This document shows, in pieces, positions 11,745 through 20,366 of a DNA stretch of 64,000 nucleotides. A model generated the notes under the pieces. It ran no database searches, was not told where the DNA came from, and saw nothing but the letters and a program-made list of their open reading frames with translations. Within the stretch, counting starts at the first letter, position 1; each line of letters begins with the position of its first letter. This DNA is from Pseudomonadota bacterium (lineage in GTDB: Bacteria; Pseudomonadota; Gammaproteobacteria; Burkholderiales; Burkholderiaceae_C): the NCBI GenBank assembly GCA_020161065.1, contig JAIUPH010000017.1, forward strand, positions 1 to 64,000, written 5' to 3'. The position numbers and the translations under genes are program-made.

Positions 11745-12734
11745 GTGACCCCGTCTCCTGACTTCGATGCCGAGCGCGCGCTGCGCCTGGCCGAGCGCAC
11801 GATCGCCATCGAGATCCAGGCCCTGCAAGGCCTGGCCGCGCGCCAGGGCGCAGGCTTCGCGCAGGCCGTGCGCGCCATGCTGGAATGCCGCGGCCGCGTG
11901 GTCGTGATGGGCATGGGCAAGAGCGGCCACGTCGGCCGCAAGATCGCCGCCACGCTGGCCAGCACCGGCACGCCGGCGTTCTTCGTCCACCCGGCCGAAG
12001 CCAGCCATGGCGACCTGGGGATGTTGGCCGCGGGCGACGTGGTGCTGGCCATCAGCAACAGCGGCGAAAGCGACGAACTGGCCGCCATCCTGCCGGCCAT
12101 CCGCCGCCTGGGCGTCACCCTGGTGGCGATGACCGGCCGGGCCGATTCGACGCTGGCCCGCCACGCGCACAGCGTGCTGTCCAGCGCCGTCGACCAGGAA
12201 GCCTGCCCGCTGAACCTGGCGCCCACCGCCAGCACCACGGCGCAGATGGCGCTGGGTGACGCGCTGGCCGTCGCGCTGCTCGATGCCCGCGGCTTCCGCG
12301 AGGAAGACTTCGCCCGCTCGCACCCCGGCGGCAGCCTGGGCCGGCGCCTGCTGATGCATGTGCGCGACCTCATGCGCAGCGGCGACGCCGTGCCGCGCGT
12401 GGCGCCCGACGCCAGCCTGGACGCGCTGCTGCGCGAGATGACGGGCAAGGGCCTGGGCTTCACCGCGGTGGTCGACGGCGAGCAGCGGCCGCTGGGCATC
12501 TTCACCGACGGCGACCTGCGCCGCCTGATCGAAACCGGCACCGAGCTGCGCGGCCTGACCGCCGCCGCGGTGATGCACCGCGGCCCCAAGACCGTGCGCG
12601 AAGGCGAGCTGGCGGTCGACGCCGCCGGCGTGATGGAGCAGCACCGCGTCACCAGCGTGCTGGTGCTCGACGACGCCGGCCGCCTGGTCGGCGCGCTGAA
12701 CTCCAACGACCTGATGCGGGCCAAGGTGATATGA
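11745..12734 (+). CDS. kdsD: D-arabinose 5-phosphate isomerase (KpsF/GutQ family)
   Basis: Converts ribulose 5-phosphate to arabinose 5-phosphate, the first step toward Kdo for lipopolysaccharide. 329 residues from GTG 11745. The SIS domain shows MGMGKSGHVGRKIAATLAS and ISNSGESDE, then PTASTTAQMALGDALA. Two CBS domains follow from about residue 205. Upstream in-frame starts are GTG 11697 and ATG 11712, but a likely -10 box TAGAAT covers 11708-11713, so 11745 is preferred. The stop overlaps kdsC as ATGA. Confidence 0.93.
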   Translation: MTPSPDFDAERALRLAERTIAIEIQALQGLAARQGAGFAQAVRAMLECRGRVVVMGMGKSGHVGRKIAATLASTGTPAFFVHPAEASHGDLGMLAAGDVVLAISNSGESDELAAILPAIRRLGVTLVAMTGRADSTLARHAHSVLSSAVDQEACPLNLAPTASTTAQMALGDALAVALLDARGFREEDFARSHPGGSLGRRLLMHVRDLMRSGDAVPRVAPDASLDALLREMTGKGLGFTAVVDGEQRPLGIFTDGDLRRLIETGTELRGLTAAAVMHRGPKTVREGELAVDAAGVMEQHRVTSVLVLDDAGRLVGALNSNDLMRAKVI

Positions 12735-13324
12735 CGCCACCCGTTGCGCCCGCGACGCCGGCGCTGCGCTTCGCGCCCGAGCTGCTGCTGCGCGCCCAGG
12801 GCGGCGGCCTGGGCATGAAGCTGGCGCTGTTCGACGTCGACGGCGTGCTGACCGACGGGCGCCTCTACATCGGCGAGCACGGCGAGACTGTCAAGGCCTT
12901 CAACGCGCTCGACGGCCACGGCCTCAAGCTGCTGCTGCAAGGCGGCATCGAGCCGGTGATCATCACCGGGCGCGATTCGCCGGCCGTGCGCCGCCGCGTG
13001 GCCGACCTCGGCCTGCGCCGCGCACACTACGGCGTGCACGACAAGCGCGCCGCGGCCGACGCCGTGCTGGCCGCGGCCGGCGTCGGCTGGGCCGAGGTGG
13101 CCGCGATCGGCGACGACTGGCCCGACCTGCCGCTGCTACTGGCCGCCGGCTTCGCCTGCGCGCCGCCCAACGCGCATGCCGAGGTGCAGGCGGTGGCGCA
13201 CCACGTCACCTCGCGGCCCGGCGGCCACGGCGCCGCGCGCGAGTTCTGCGACCTGCTGCTGATGGCCAGCGGCCGCTACGCCGCGCTGCTGGCCGCCCAG
13301 CAGGGCAGCCTGGACATGCGCTGA
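12731..13324 (+). CDS. kdsC: 3-deoxy-D-manno-octulosonate 8-phosphate phosphatase
   Basis: HAD-family phosphatase that releases Kdo from Kdo 8-phosphate. 197 residues. The HAD nucleophile motif is LALFDVDGVLTDG, followed by the KdsC-specific FNALDGHGLKLL, then IITGRDS and GDDWPDLPLL. It has about 30 extra N-terminal residues compared with the shortest homologues. It overlaps kdsD by 4 bp and lies 42 bp before lptC, in the usual Kdo/LPS order. Confidence 0.95.
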   Translation: MTPPVAPATPALRFAPELLLRAQGGGLGMKLALFDVDGVLTDGRLYIGEHGETVKAFNALDGHGLKLLLQGGIEPVIITGRDSPAVRRRVADLGLRRAHYGVHDKRAAADAVLAAAGVGWAEVAAIGDDWPDLPLLLAAGFACAPPNAHAEVQAVAHHVTSRPGGHGAAREFCDLLLMASGRYAALLAAQQGSLDMR

Positions 13325-13366
13325 GGCGCGCGCCCTAAAAGCGTCCCGCTGCTCGAAGCCTTGCCG

Positions 13367-14080
13367 ATGGCCGTCGAACTGCATCTGCCCGACCTGCCCG
13401 AGGTGCCGCTCTCGCTGAGCCTGGCGCCCGCGGCGGCGCCGGCGCAGGCGCCGCGGCGCCGGCCCTGGCATCTGCGGCTGGGTGAGCTGCTGTCGACCTA
13501 CCTGCCGCTGCTGCTGATGGCCTTGCTGGCCTTGTCGACCTGGTGGCTGGTCAAGAACACGCCGCTGCTGGCGCCGGCGCCGGCCAGTACCGAGCAGCGG
13601 CGCGATCCCGACTACCTGATGAACGAGTTCGCGATCGAGCGCTTCGACGCCGGCGGCCGCCTGCGCGTGCGCGTCGACGGCCTGCGGCTGCAGCACTTCC
13701 CGGCCACCGACCACTACGAGATCGACCAGGCCCGCATCCGCGCCATCGGCGTCGACGGCAAGGTGACCGTGGCGGTGGCCGACCGCGCGCTGGCCAACGG
13801 CGACATCAGCGAGCTGCAGCTGTTCGGCGGCGCCAAGGTCACCAGCACCGGGCCGCAGGGCGAGCCGGTGGAGATCCGCAGCGAGTTCCTGCATGCCTTC
13901 CTCGTCACCGAACAGGTGCAGACCTCGCTGCCGGTGACCGTCACCGCCGGCAACAACGAACTGCGCGCCGAAGGCCTGCACTACGACAACGGCAAGCGGC
14001 TGCTGGAATTGAAAGGCCGCCAGCGCGCCTGGATGGCGGCGCCCGCGACGCCGCCGCGGCGCGAGACGCCGGCGCCGTGA
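13367..14080 (+). CDS. lptC: LPS export protein LptC
   Basis: Bitopic inner-membrane protein that passes lipopolysaccharide from LptBFG to LptA. 237 residues from ATG 13367. A basic, Pro-rich cytoplasmic tail is followed by one membrane helix (STYLPLLLMALLALSTWWLV, about residues 45-65). The periplasmic LptC/LptA beta-jellyroll then includes PDYLMNEFAIERFDAGGRL and GNNELRAEGLHYDN. An upstream TTG at 13361 is in frame. lptA and lptB, which normally follow, are absent; a dehydrogenase gene starts at once through a TGATG overlap. Confidence 0.9.
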   Translation: MAVELHLPDLPEVPLSLSLAPAAAPAQAPRRRPWHLRLGELLSTYLPLLLMALLALSTWWLVKNTPLLAPAPASTEQRRDPDYLMNEFAIERFDAGGRLRVRVDGLRLQHFPATDHYEIDQARIRAIGVDGKVTVAVADRALANGDISELQLFGGAKVTSTGPQGEPVEIRSEFLHAFLVTEQVQTSLPVTVTAGNNELRAEGLHYDNGKRLLELKGRQRAWMAAPATPPRRETPAP

Positions 14081-14880
14081 TGCCGCCGCCGGCGCCGCTG
14101 GTCTACCTCACCGGCGCCTCGGGCGGCATCGGCCAGGCGCTCGCCGAGCGCTACCGCCAAGCGGGCTGGCGCCTGGCGCTGGTCGCCCGGCGTACGCAAG
14201 GGCTGAAAGCCTGGGCCGACGAGCATGCGCTCACATCGGAGCGCTGTGCGGTGTACGAAGCCGACGTGCAGCAAATCGACAGCATCGTCGCCGCCGGCCA
14301 GGCCTGCGTGCAGGCGCAGGGCCTGCCCAACGTGGTGATCGCCAACGCCGGCATCAGCGTCGGCGTCGACACCGCGCGGCGCGCCGACCTCGACGTCATG
14401 CGCGAGGTGCTGGCCACCAACACGCTGGGCGTGGCCGCCACGTTCCAGCCCTTCATCGCGCCGATGTGCCGGCGCGGCAGCGGGCGGCTGGTTGGCATCG
14501 CCAGCGTCAACGCGATTCGCGGCCTGCCCGGCCACGGCGCCACTTGCGCCAGCAAGGCCGCGGTCGTCAGCTACTGCGAAAGCCTGCGCGGCGAATGCCG
14601 GCCGCACGACGTGCGCGTGGTCACGCTGCTGCCCGGCTACGTGGCGACGCCGCTGACCGCGGCCAACCCCTACCGCATGCCGTTCCTGCTGACGCCGCAG
14701 GCCTTTGCCGAGCGCGCCTTCCGCGCCATCGAGGCCGGCAGCAGCTACCGCGTGATCCCGTGGCAGATGGCGCTGGTCGCCAAGGGCCTGCGCCTGCTGC
14801 CCAATGCTTGGTTCGACCGCCTGATGGCCGGCCGCGGCCGCAAGCCGCGGCGCGACGCCGATTCGCGGGCCCCTGACTAA
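14080..14880 (+). CDS. Short-chain dehydrogenase/reductase lacking the catalytic Tyr
   Basis: Classical SDR of 266 residues. The NAD(P)-binding motif TGASGGIG, the structural VVIANAG and the catalytic-Ser region IASVNAIRG are present. In the YxxxK active-site motif the sequence reads TCASK: Thr155 (codon ACT at 14542-14544) occupies the Tyr position and Lys159 is kept. Loss of this Tyr normally abolishes dehydrogenase chemistry, so the protein may have a non-catalytic or altered role. It is coupled to lptC by TGATG, so it may act in envelope metabolism. The substrate is unknown. Confidence 0.85.
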   Translation: MPPPAPLVYLTGASGGIGQALAERYRQAGWRLALVARRTQGLKAWADEHALTSERCAVYEADVQQIDSIVAAGQACVQAQGLPNVVIANAGISVGVDTARRADLDVMREVLATNTLGVAATFQPFIAPMCRRGSGRLVGIASVNAIRGLPGHGATCASKAAVVSYCESLRGECRPHDVRVVTLLPGYVATPLTAANPYRMPFLLTPQAFAERAFRAIEAGSSYRVIPWQMALVAKGLRLLPNAWFDRLMAGRGRKPRRDADSRAPD

Positions 14881-14915
14881 AGCGCCCCGATCAAAGCGCC
14901 GCTCCAGCAACGACA

Positions 14916-14936
14916 AAGCCCGCCGGCGGCGGGCTT
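14916..14936. terminator. Terminator hairpin between convergent genes
   Basis: AAGCCCGCC (14916-14924) and GGCGGGCTT (14928-14936) form a perfect 9 bp stem with a 3 nt loop. It lies between the SDR gene (plus) and the RRM gene (minus) and can serve both directions. Confidence 0.75.
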
Positions 14937-14969
14937 CGTCAAGCGAAACAGCGAGAGCGGGTGCGGGGT

Positions 14970-15437
14970 TCAGTAGCCGCCGCGGCCACCGCCGCCGCCG
15001 CCATAACCGCCACCGCCGCCACCACCACCGTAGCCGCCGCGGCCACCACCGCCGCCGCCGCCGTACGGGCTGCGGCCGCCGCCACCGCCGCCACCGCCGT
15101 AGGGGCTGCGGCCACCGCCGCCGCCACCACCGCCGCCGTAGCCGCCGCGGCCACCACCACCGCCGCCGCCAAAGCCGCCGGGACGCTCTTCACGCGGGCG
15201 CGCTTCGTTGACGACGATCGCCCGCCCTTCGAGCGGCTGGCCGTTCATGCCGTTGATCGCGGCCTGGGCTTCGGCATCCGAGCCCATCTCGACGAAACCG
15301 AAGCCTTTGGAACGGCCGGTTTCACGATCCATCATGACCTTGGCCGACGTGACGTGGCCAAATTGGGAGAAGGCCTGCAGCAGCGAGTCATCGCGCACCG
15401 AGTAGGCCAGGTTGCCGACATAGAGTTTGTTACCCAC
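14970..15437 (-). CDS. Glycine-rich RRM RNA-binding protein
   Basis: 155 residues. An RRM domain (1-80) carries RNP2 LYVGNLAYSV and RNP1 KGFGFVEM. A C-terminal tail of about 70 residues is almost pure Gly with repeated RGGY and RSPYGGGG units. This architecture is that of bacterial Rbp proteins, often cold-induced RNA chaperones; the function here is inferred from family. The start is GTG at 15437 with GAGG 8 nt upstream. More than 200 bp without a gene lie upstream (15438-15679), consistent with a long leader, but no clear promoter was found. Confidence 0.92.
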   Translation of the reverse strand: MGNKLYVGNLAYSVRDDSLLQAFSQFGHVTSAKVMMDRETGRSKGFGFVEMGSDAEAQAAINGMNGQPLEGRAIVVNEARPREERPGGFGGGGGGGRGGYGGGGGGGGGRSPYGGGGGGGGRSPYGGGGGGGRGGYGGGGGGGGYGGGGGGRGGY

Positions 15438-15679
15438 GGGGAAGCCCTCAACGAAATAGCGAAAGAACCATGTGGAGCTTCAACCCTGCGTGACCTTTGT
15501 AAGGCGAAAGGCGCGGCATCCAGACACAGACTCCGTATTAGAGCCCTATGGATGCGTGCCCGTAAAGCGCTGACTCGTCAAGTGTTGTTTTGTCGCTTCC
15601 GGGGTAAACCCTGGACGGCGGCTTGGCTAGGGCTTGCCGGTGCCCGGCAGAATCGGCCGGGGCTGAGCCGGAGACGCCG

Positions 15680-17347
15680 ATGAGCGTGGATACAAACACG
15701 CACTGGGATTACATCGTGGTCGGCGCCGGCACGGCCGGCTGCCTGATGGCCAACCGCCTGAGCGCCGACCCCGGCAAGCGGGTGTTGCTGGTGGAGGCCG
15801 GCGGCAAGGACGACTACCACTGGATCCACATCCCGGTGGGTTACCTGTACTGCATCGGTAACCCGCGCACCGACTGGCTGTACCAGACCGAGGCCGACCC
15901 CGGGCTCAACGGCCGCTCGCTGCGCTACCCGCGCGGCAAGGTGCTGGGCGGCTGTTCCAGCATCAACGGCATGATCTACATGCGCGGCCAGTCGCGCGAC
16001 TACGACCAGTGGGCCGAGATGGTGGCCGATGCACGCTGGCGCTGGGACTTCTGCGTGCCTTACTTCAAGCGGCATGAAGACCACTGGCGCGGCCCCGGCC
16101 CGCTGCACGGCGCCGCCGGCTTCGACGTCAGCGGCCGCCGCCCGGGCGGCGAGTGGCGGGTGGAACGCCAGCGCCTGCGCTGGGACGTGCTGGACGCCTT
16201 TGCCGCCGCTGCGCAGCAAGCCGGCATTCCGGCCAGCGACGACTTCAACACCGGCAACAACGAGGGCGTGGGCTACTTCGAGGTCAACCAGCGCCGCGGC
16301 GTGCGCTGGAACGCCAGCAAGGCCTTTCTGCGCGCCGTGGCCGGCCGGCCCAACCTGGAGGTGCGCACCGGCTGGCAGGTCACGCGGCTGCTGCTGGGCG
16401 AGGGCGTCGCGGCGCCGCTGCACGCCCATGGCATCGAGGCGCGGCCCACTGCCGGCGGCGCGCCGCAGGCGCTGCATTGCCGGCGCGAGCTGATCCTGTG
16501 CGCCGGCGCGATCGGCACGCCGCAGCTCCTGCAGCTCTCGGGCATCGGCCCGCACAAGGTGCTGCAGGACGCCGGCATCGAGCCGCGGCTGGACCACCCC
16601 GGCGTCGGCGAGAACCTGCAAGACCACCTGCAGATCCGCGCCGTGTTCGGCGTCGACGGCGTCAAGACGCTCAACACGATGGCGAATTCGGCGCTGGGCA
16701 AGGCGTGGATCGGCCTGGAATACCTGCTGCGGCGCAGCGGCCCGATGAGCATGGCGCCGTCGCAGCTGGGCGCCTTCACGCGCTCGTCCGACCGCCACCG
16801 CTGGCCCAACGTGGAGTACCACGTGCAGCCGCTGTCGCTGGACGCCTTCGGCGAGCCGCTGCACCGCTTCAACGCCTTCACCGCCAGCGTCTGCAACCTC
16901 AACCCGACGGCGCGCGGACACGTGCGCATCCGCTCGCCGCGGCCGGAAGACGCGCCGCGCATCATGGCCAACTACCTGTCGACGCCGGCCGACCGCCGGG
17001 TGGCGGCCGATTCGCTGCAGCTCACGCGGCGCATCGTCGGCATGCCGGCGCTGGCGCGCTACCGGCCGCGCGAGATCAAACCCGGCGTCCAGTTCCAGAG
17101 CGAAGAAGAACTCGCGCGCCTGGCCGGCGACATCGGCACCACCATCTTCCACCCGGTGGGCACCTGCCGCATGGGGCGTGCCGACGACCCGCTGGCGGTG
17201 GTCGATTCGCGCCTGCGCGTGCTCGGCATCAGCGGCCTGCGGGTCGCCGATGCCAGCGTCATGCCCACCATCACCAGCGGCAACACCAACTCGCCGACGC
17301 TGATGATTGCCGAGCGCGCCGCTGAGTGGGTGCTCGCACAAGGCTGA
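15680..17347 (+). CDS. GMC-family FAD-dependent oxidoreductase (choline dehydrogenase-like)
   Basis: 555 residues from ATG 15680, with GGAG 6 nt upstream. FAD-binding VVGAGTAGCLMANRLS is near the N-terminus. GMC signature 1 (PRGKVLGGCSSINGMIYMRG) starts near residue 84, and signature 2 is GAIGTPQLLQLSGIG. The catalytic His lies in FHPVGTCRMG and the Asn in SGNTNSPT near the C-terminus. Such enzymes oxidise alcohols; the substrate cannot be read from sequence, and no betaine genes flank it. The open frame extends 19 codons upstream without support. Confidence 0.9.
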   Translation: MSVDTNTHWDYIVVGAGTAGCLMANRLSADPGKRVLLVEAGGKDDYHWIHIPVGYLYCIGNPRTDWLYQTEADPGLNGRSLRYPRGKVLGGCSSINGMIYMRGQSRDYDQWAEMVADARWRWDFCVPYFKRHEDHWRGPGPLHGAAGFDVSGRRPGGEWRVERQRLRWDVLDAFAAAAQQAGIPASDDFNTGNNEGVGYFEVNQRRGVRWNASKAFLRAVAGRPNLEVRTGWQVTRLLLGEGVAAPLHAHGIEARPTAGGAPQALHCRRELILCAGAIGTPQLLQLSGIGPHKVLQDAGIEPRLDHPGVGENLQDHLQIRAVFGVDGVKTLNTMANSALGKAWIGLEYLLRRSGPMSMAPSQLGAFTRSSDRHRWPNVEYHVQPLSLDAFGEPLHRFNAFTASVCNLNPTARGHVRIRSPRPEDAPRIMANYLSTPADRRVAADSLQLTRRIVGMPALARYRPREIKPGVQFQSEEELARLAGDIGTTIFHPVGTCRMGRADDPLAVVDSRLRVLGISGLRVADASVMPTITSGNTNSPTLMIAERAAEWVLAQG

Positions 17348-17677
17348 GCCGGCGGGAAAGTCCGGATGCCGCGCCGCGGGGTGCGTGACTACAGTGCGCG
17401 CACTCGCAGCACCGGGCCTTGCCGGTTGATCGCCCAAGGGCCGGTGTCTGGACGGGGGGCTCGAGGAGACACCGACACACAACGACAGCGGCCATTCACC
17501 GCCGCAACGCATCGAACCGAAAATGACGTTCGGCCGCCCTCGGCGGCCGTTTTTTGAAAGGCGCTTCGCCGGCGACGGCCAAGCGCCTTCTTCTTGGGCG
17601 TGTCGCTTTCCTGGCCGTCTTCCCGGCGTTCTTTGCGCTTTCGGCCGCCGGCAGGCGAGCTAGCATCGGCCCGCACC
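17348..17677 (+). other. Gene-free region of 330 bp between the GMC and HDOD genes
   Basis: No convincing gene. It holds a 12 bp perfect palindrome AGTGCGCGCACT (17393-17404) and a strong terminator at 17531-17555. A -10-like TAGCAT (17661-17666) precedes the HDOD gene. The terminator sits 184 nt after the GMC stop, leaving room for a long 3' UTR or a small RNA of about 150 nt. Confidence 0.5.
17531..17555 (+). terminator. Rho-independent terminator
   Basis: CGGCCGCC (17531-17538) and GGCGGCCG (17542-17549) form an 8 bp stem with a 3 nt loop and are followed by six T residues. This is the clearest intrinsic terminator in the window. Confidence 0.88.
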
Positions 17678-18502
17678 ATGGCCGTCAATCCCGAACTGCG
17701 AACGCTCGACATCTCGATCCCGGCTCAACCCGAGAGCCTGGTCAAGCTGTCGCTGCTGATGGCCGAGGACGAACTCAACCTGGCGGCCATCGCCGAGCTG
17801 ATCGAGTCCGACATGGCGCTGGCCGCCGCGGTGTTGAAGGCGGTGAACTCCTCGCTCTACGGGCTGAAGGGTCGCGTGCAAAGCGTGCAGCAGGCCATCA
17901 CCTACCTCGGCCTGCGCGAAGTGGTCGGCATCACCTTCGAGATGGGCCTGCGCGCCGCCTTCCCGCCGGCGGCCGAGCTGGAGCCGCTGTGGCAGCGCGC
18001 CGCGCTTCGCGGCTTGCTGATGGGGCGGCTGGCGCAGCGCATGGCGCTCGACGCCTGGGCCGCGCACTCGGCCGGGCTGTTCGAGGAATGCGGCAAGGCC
18101 GTGCTGTTCCGCCACGCGGCCGACCACTACCGCGCGATGCTGCGCGCCGCGACGACCGATGCCGAGCTGCTGACGCTGGAGCACACCGGCTTCGGCGTCA
18201 GCCACGACGCGCTGGGCGCGGCGCTGTGCGAGAGCTGGGGGCTCGACCCCAACGCCGTGGCCAGCGTGCGCCACCACGTGGCGGTGCAGGACACGCGGCA
18301 GCTCCCGCCCGAGCTGGCGCGGCGCCCGCTGCCGGCGCTGTCGGCCATCGTGGCGGCGCTGATGCAGCAGCCGTCGACGCTGGACGAAACGGTGATGGCC
18401 CTCGCGCAACCGGCGGGCCTGGACCCCGATCTTGCGCTGCGCAGCGCGCGGCAGCTCGAAGCCGAGCACCAGCAGGCGCGCGAGCGCCGGCGCACCGGCT
18501 GA
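17678..18502 (+). CDS. HDOD-domain protein
   Basis: 274 residues from ATG 17678. The HDOD domain covers most of residues 15-215, with the hallmark LAAAVLKAVNSSLYGL and VQQAITYLGLREV. HDOD proteins are signalling adaptors related to HD phosphohydrolases but without the metal-binding His-Asp pair; many act with cyclic-di-GMP or two-component pathways. No partner domain is fused here. A -10-like TAGCAT lies 12 nt upstream. It may form an operon with the acyl-CoA synthetase 75 bp downstream. Confidence 0.88.
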   Translation: MAVNPELRTLDISIPAQPESLVKLSLLMAEDELNLAAIAELIESDMALAAAVLKAVNSSLYGLKGRVQSVQQAITYLGLREVVGITFEMGLRAAFPPAAELEPLWQRAALRGLLMGRLAQRMALDAWAAHSAGLFEECGKAVLFRHAADHYRAMLRAATTDAELLTLEHTGFGVSHDALGAALCESWGLDPNAVASVRHHVAVQDTRQLPPELARRPLPALSAIVAALMQQPSTLDETVMALAQPAGLDPDLALRSARQLEAEHQQARERRRTG

Positions 18503-18577
18503 ACGCGGCAAGCCCGATCGGGCCCCAGGCAAGCCCGCTGGCGGCCGCGACCCGGCTTCGCTAGGCTCGCGCCCACC

Positions 18578-20275
18578 ATGGCCGATGTTGTCGCCGCCGA
18601 TGCGCTGGCCCTGCAGCGCCTGTACCACTGGGAACGCACGCGGCCCGACCGCGTGGTGCTGACGCAGCCGCTGGGCGCCGACGCGCTGGCCACCTACACC
18701 TGGCGCCAGGCGCTGGACCAGGTGCGGCGCATGGCGGCGCACCTGCAGAGCTTGTCGTTCGAGCCCGGCTCGCGCATCGCGATCCTGTCCAAGAACACCG
18801 CGCACTGGCTGTTCGCCGACTGGGCGATCTGGATGGCGGGCCACGTCTCGGTGCCGCTGTACCCCACGCTGGCGGCCGGCACGATCGGCCAGATCCTGCA
18901 GCACAGCGGCGCGCGGCTGCTGTTCATCGGCAAGCTCGACGGCTGGGACGGCATGCGCGCCGGCGTTCCCGAGGGCCTGCCCTGCATCACGCTGCCGCTG
19001 GCGCCCGACGACGCGTGCCGCGTCCACCCGGCCTGGGACGACATCGCCGCGCGCACTGCGCCGCTGGCCGGCGAGCCGGTGCGCCCGGGTGACGAGTTAT
19101 GCACGCTGATGTACACCTCGGGCACCACCGGCGCGCCAAAGGGCGTGATGCACAGCTTCGAGGCCTTCGCCTGGGCCATCCGCTCGGGCCTGCAGCGCGT
19201 GCCGGCCATCGACGAAGCGGCCCGCATGCTGAGCTACCTGCCGCTGTCGCACGTGGCCGAGCGCATCCTCGTCGAGCACGGCATGCTGGCCAAGGGCATG
19301 CAGGTGTACTTCGCCGAGAGCCTGGAGACCTTCACCGCCGACCTGCAGCGCGCGCGGCCCACGGTGTTCTTCTCGGTGCCGCGGCTGTGGGTCAAGTTCC
19401 AGCAGGGCGTGCACGCGCGCATGCCGCCGGCCAAGCTGGCGCGGCTGCTGAAGATTCCCATCCTGCGCGGCATCGTGCGGCGCAAGGTGCTGTCGGCGCT
19501 GGGCCTGCAGGACTGCGTGTTCGCCGCCGGCGGCGCCGCGCCGATGCCGCCCGACTTGCTGCGCTGGTACCGCGCGCTCGGGCTCGACCTGGTCGAGGTC
19601 TACGGCATGACCGAGAACTGCGGCGTCAGCCACGCCACGCTGCCCGGCCAGCAGCGCCCCGGCACCGTGGGCCTGCCGTACGACGGCATCCAGTCCCGCC
19701 TGGACCCGGCCAGCGGCGAGATCCAGGTCAAGGCGCCGTGCCTGATGCTGGGCTACTACCGCGAGCCGGCCCTCAGCCGCGAGGCCTTCACCGCCGATGG
19801 CTGGCTGCGCACCGGCGACAAGGGCACGCTGGACACGCAAGGCAACCTGCGCATCACCGGCCGCGTGAAAGACTTGTTCAAGACCAGCAAGGGCAAGTAC
19901 GTGGCGCCGGCGCCGATCGAAGACCGGCTGGTGACGCATGGCGCGATCGAGGCCTGCTGCGTGACCGGCGCCAACCTCGGCCAGCCGCTGGCGCTGGTGA
20001 TGCTCAACGCCGAGGCCGCTGCCCGCGCCGGCCGGCAAGAGGGCCGCGCGGCGCTGCAAGCCTCGCTGCAGGCGCACCTGCAGGCGGTCAACGAAGCGCT
20101 GGACCCGCACGAGCGGCTGGATTGCCTGGTGGTCATGCGCGAGCCGTGGACGGTGGACAACGACCTGGTCACCCCGACCTTCAAGGTCAAGCGCAACCGC
20201 ATCGAGGCGATGTTCGCCGCCCGCTACGACGAGTGGTCGGCGGCCGGCCAGCGCGTGCAGTGGTTCGGCGCCTGA
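18578..20275 (+). CDS. AMP-dependent acyl-CoA synthetase (long-chain type)
   Basis: ANL-family adenylating enzyme of 565 residues: ATP plus fatty acid plus CoA gives acyl-CoA. The P-loop is YTSGTTGAPKGVMH, then YLPLSHVAERI, the A5 motif VYGMTENCG, the A7 motif LRTGDKG and the A10 region TFKVKRNRIE. DLFKTSKGKYVAPAPIED is typical of long-chain ligases of the FAA/FadD15 type. Substrate length is not fixed by the sequence. An amidohydrolase gene follows after 91 bp. Confidence 0.9.
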   Translation: MADVVAADALALQRLYHWERTRPDRVVLTQPLGADALATYTWRQALDQVRRMAAHLQSLSFEPGSRIAILSKNTAHWLFADWAIWMAGHVSVPLYPTLAAGTIGQILQHSGARLLFIGKLDGWDGMRAGVPEGLPCITLPLAPDDACRVHPAWDDIAARTAPLAGEPVRPGDELCTLMYTSGTTGAPKGVMHSFEAFAWAIRSGLQRVPAIDEAARMLSYLPLSHVAERILVEHGMLAKGMQVYFAESLETFTADLQRARPTVFFSVPRLWVKFQQGVHARMPPAKLARLLKIPILRGIVRRKVLSALGLQDCVFAAGGAAPMPPDLLRWYRALGLDLVEVYGMTENCGVSHATLPGQQRPGTVGLPYDGIQSRLDPASGEIQVKAPCLMLGYYREPALSREAFTADGWLRTGDKGTLDTQGNLRITGRVKDLFKTSKGKYVAPAPIEDRLVTHGAIEACCVTGANLGQPLALVMLNAEAAARAGRQEGRAALQASLQAHLQAVNEALDPHERLDCLVVMREPWTVDNDLVTPTFKVKRNRIEAMFAARYDEWSAAGQRVQWFGA

Positions 20276-20366
20276 GCCCGCGGGCCCGGCATCGGGCGCG
20301 GCCATCTGCGCGGCCTGGTTCGTGGCCTAGTTCGTGCCCTTGTGCGCGGCCTTATGCTGGCGCGCC

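Noticed and set aside
9277-11748. An 823-residue plus-strand open frame
   Set aside because: Antisense to apt and the antiporter. The protein is a mixture of His, Gln, Arg and Ala with no motif, a common shadow at 70% GC.
17366-17557. A 63-residue open frame in the GMC-HDOD gap
   Set aside because: It runs through the intrinsic terminator and has no ribosome-binding site or recognisable sequence.
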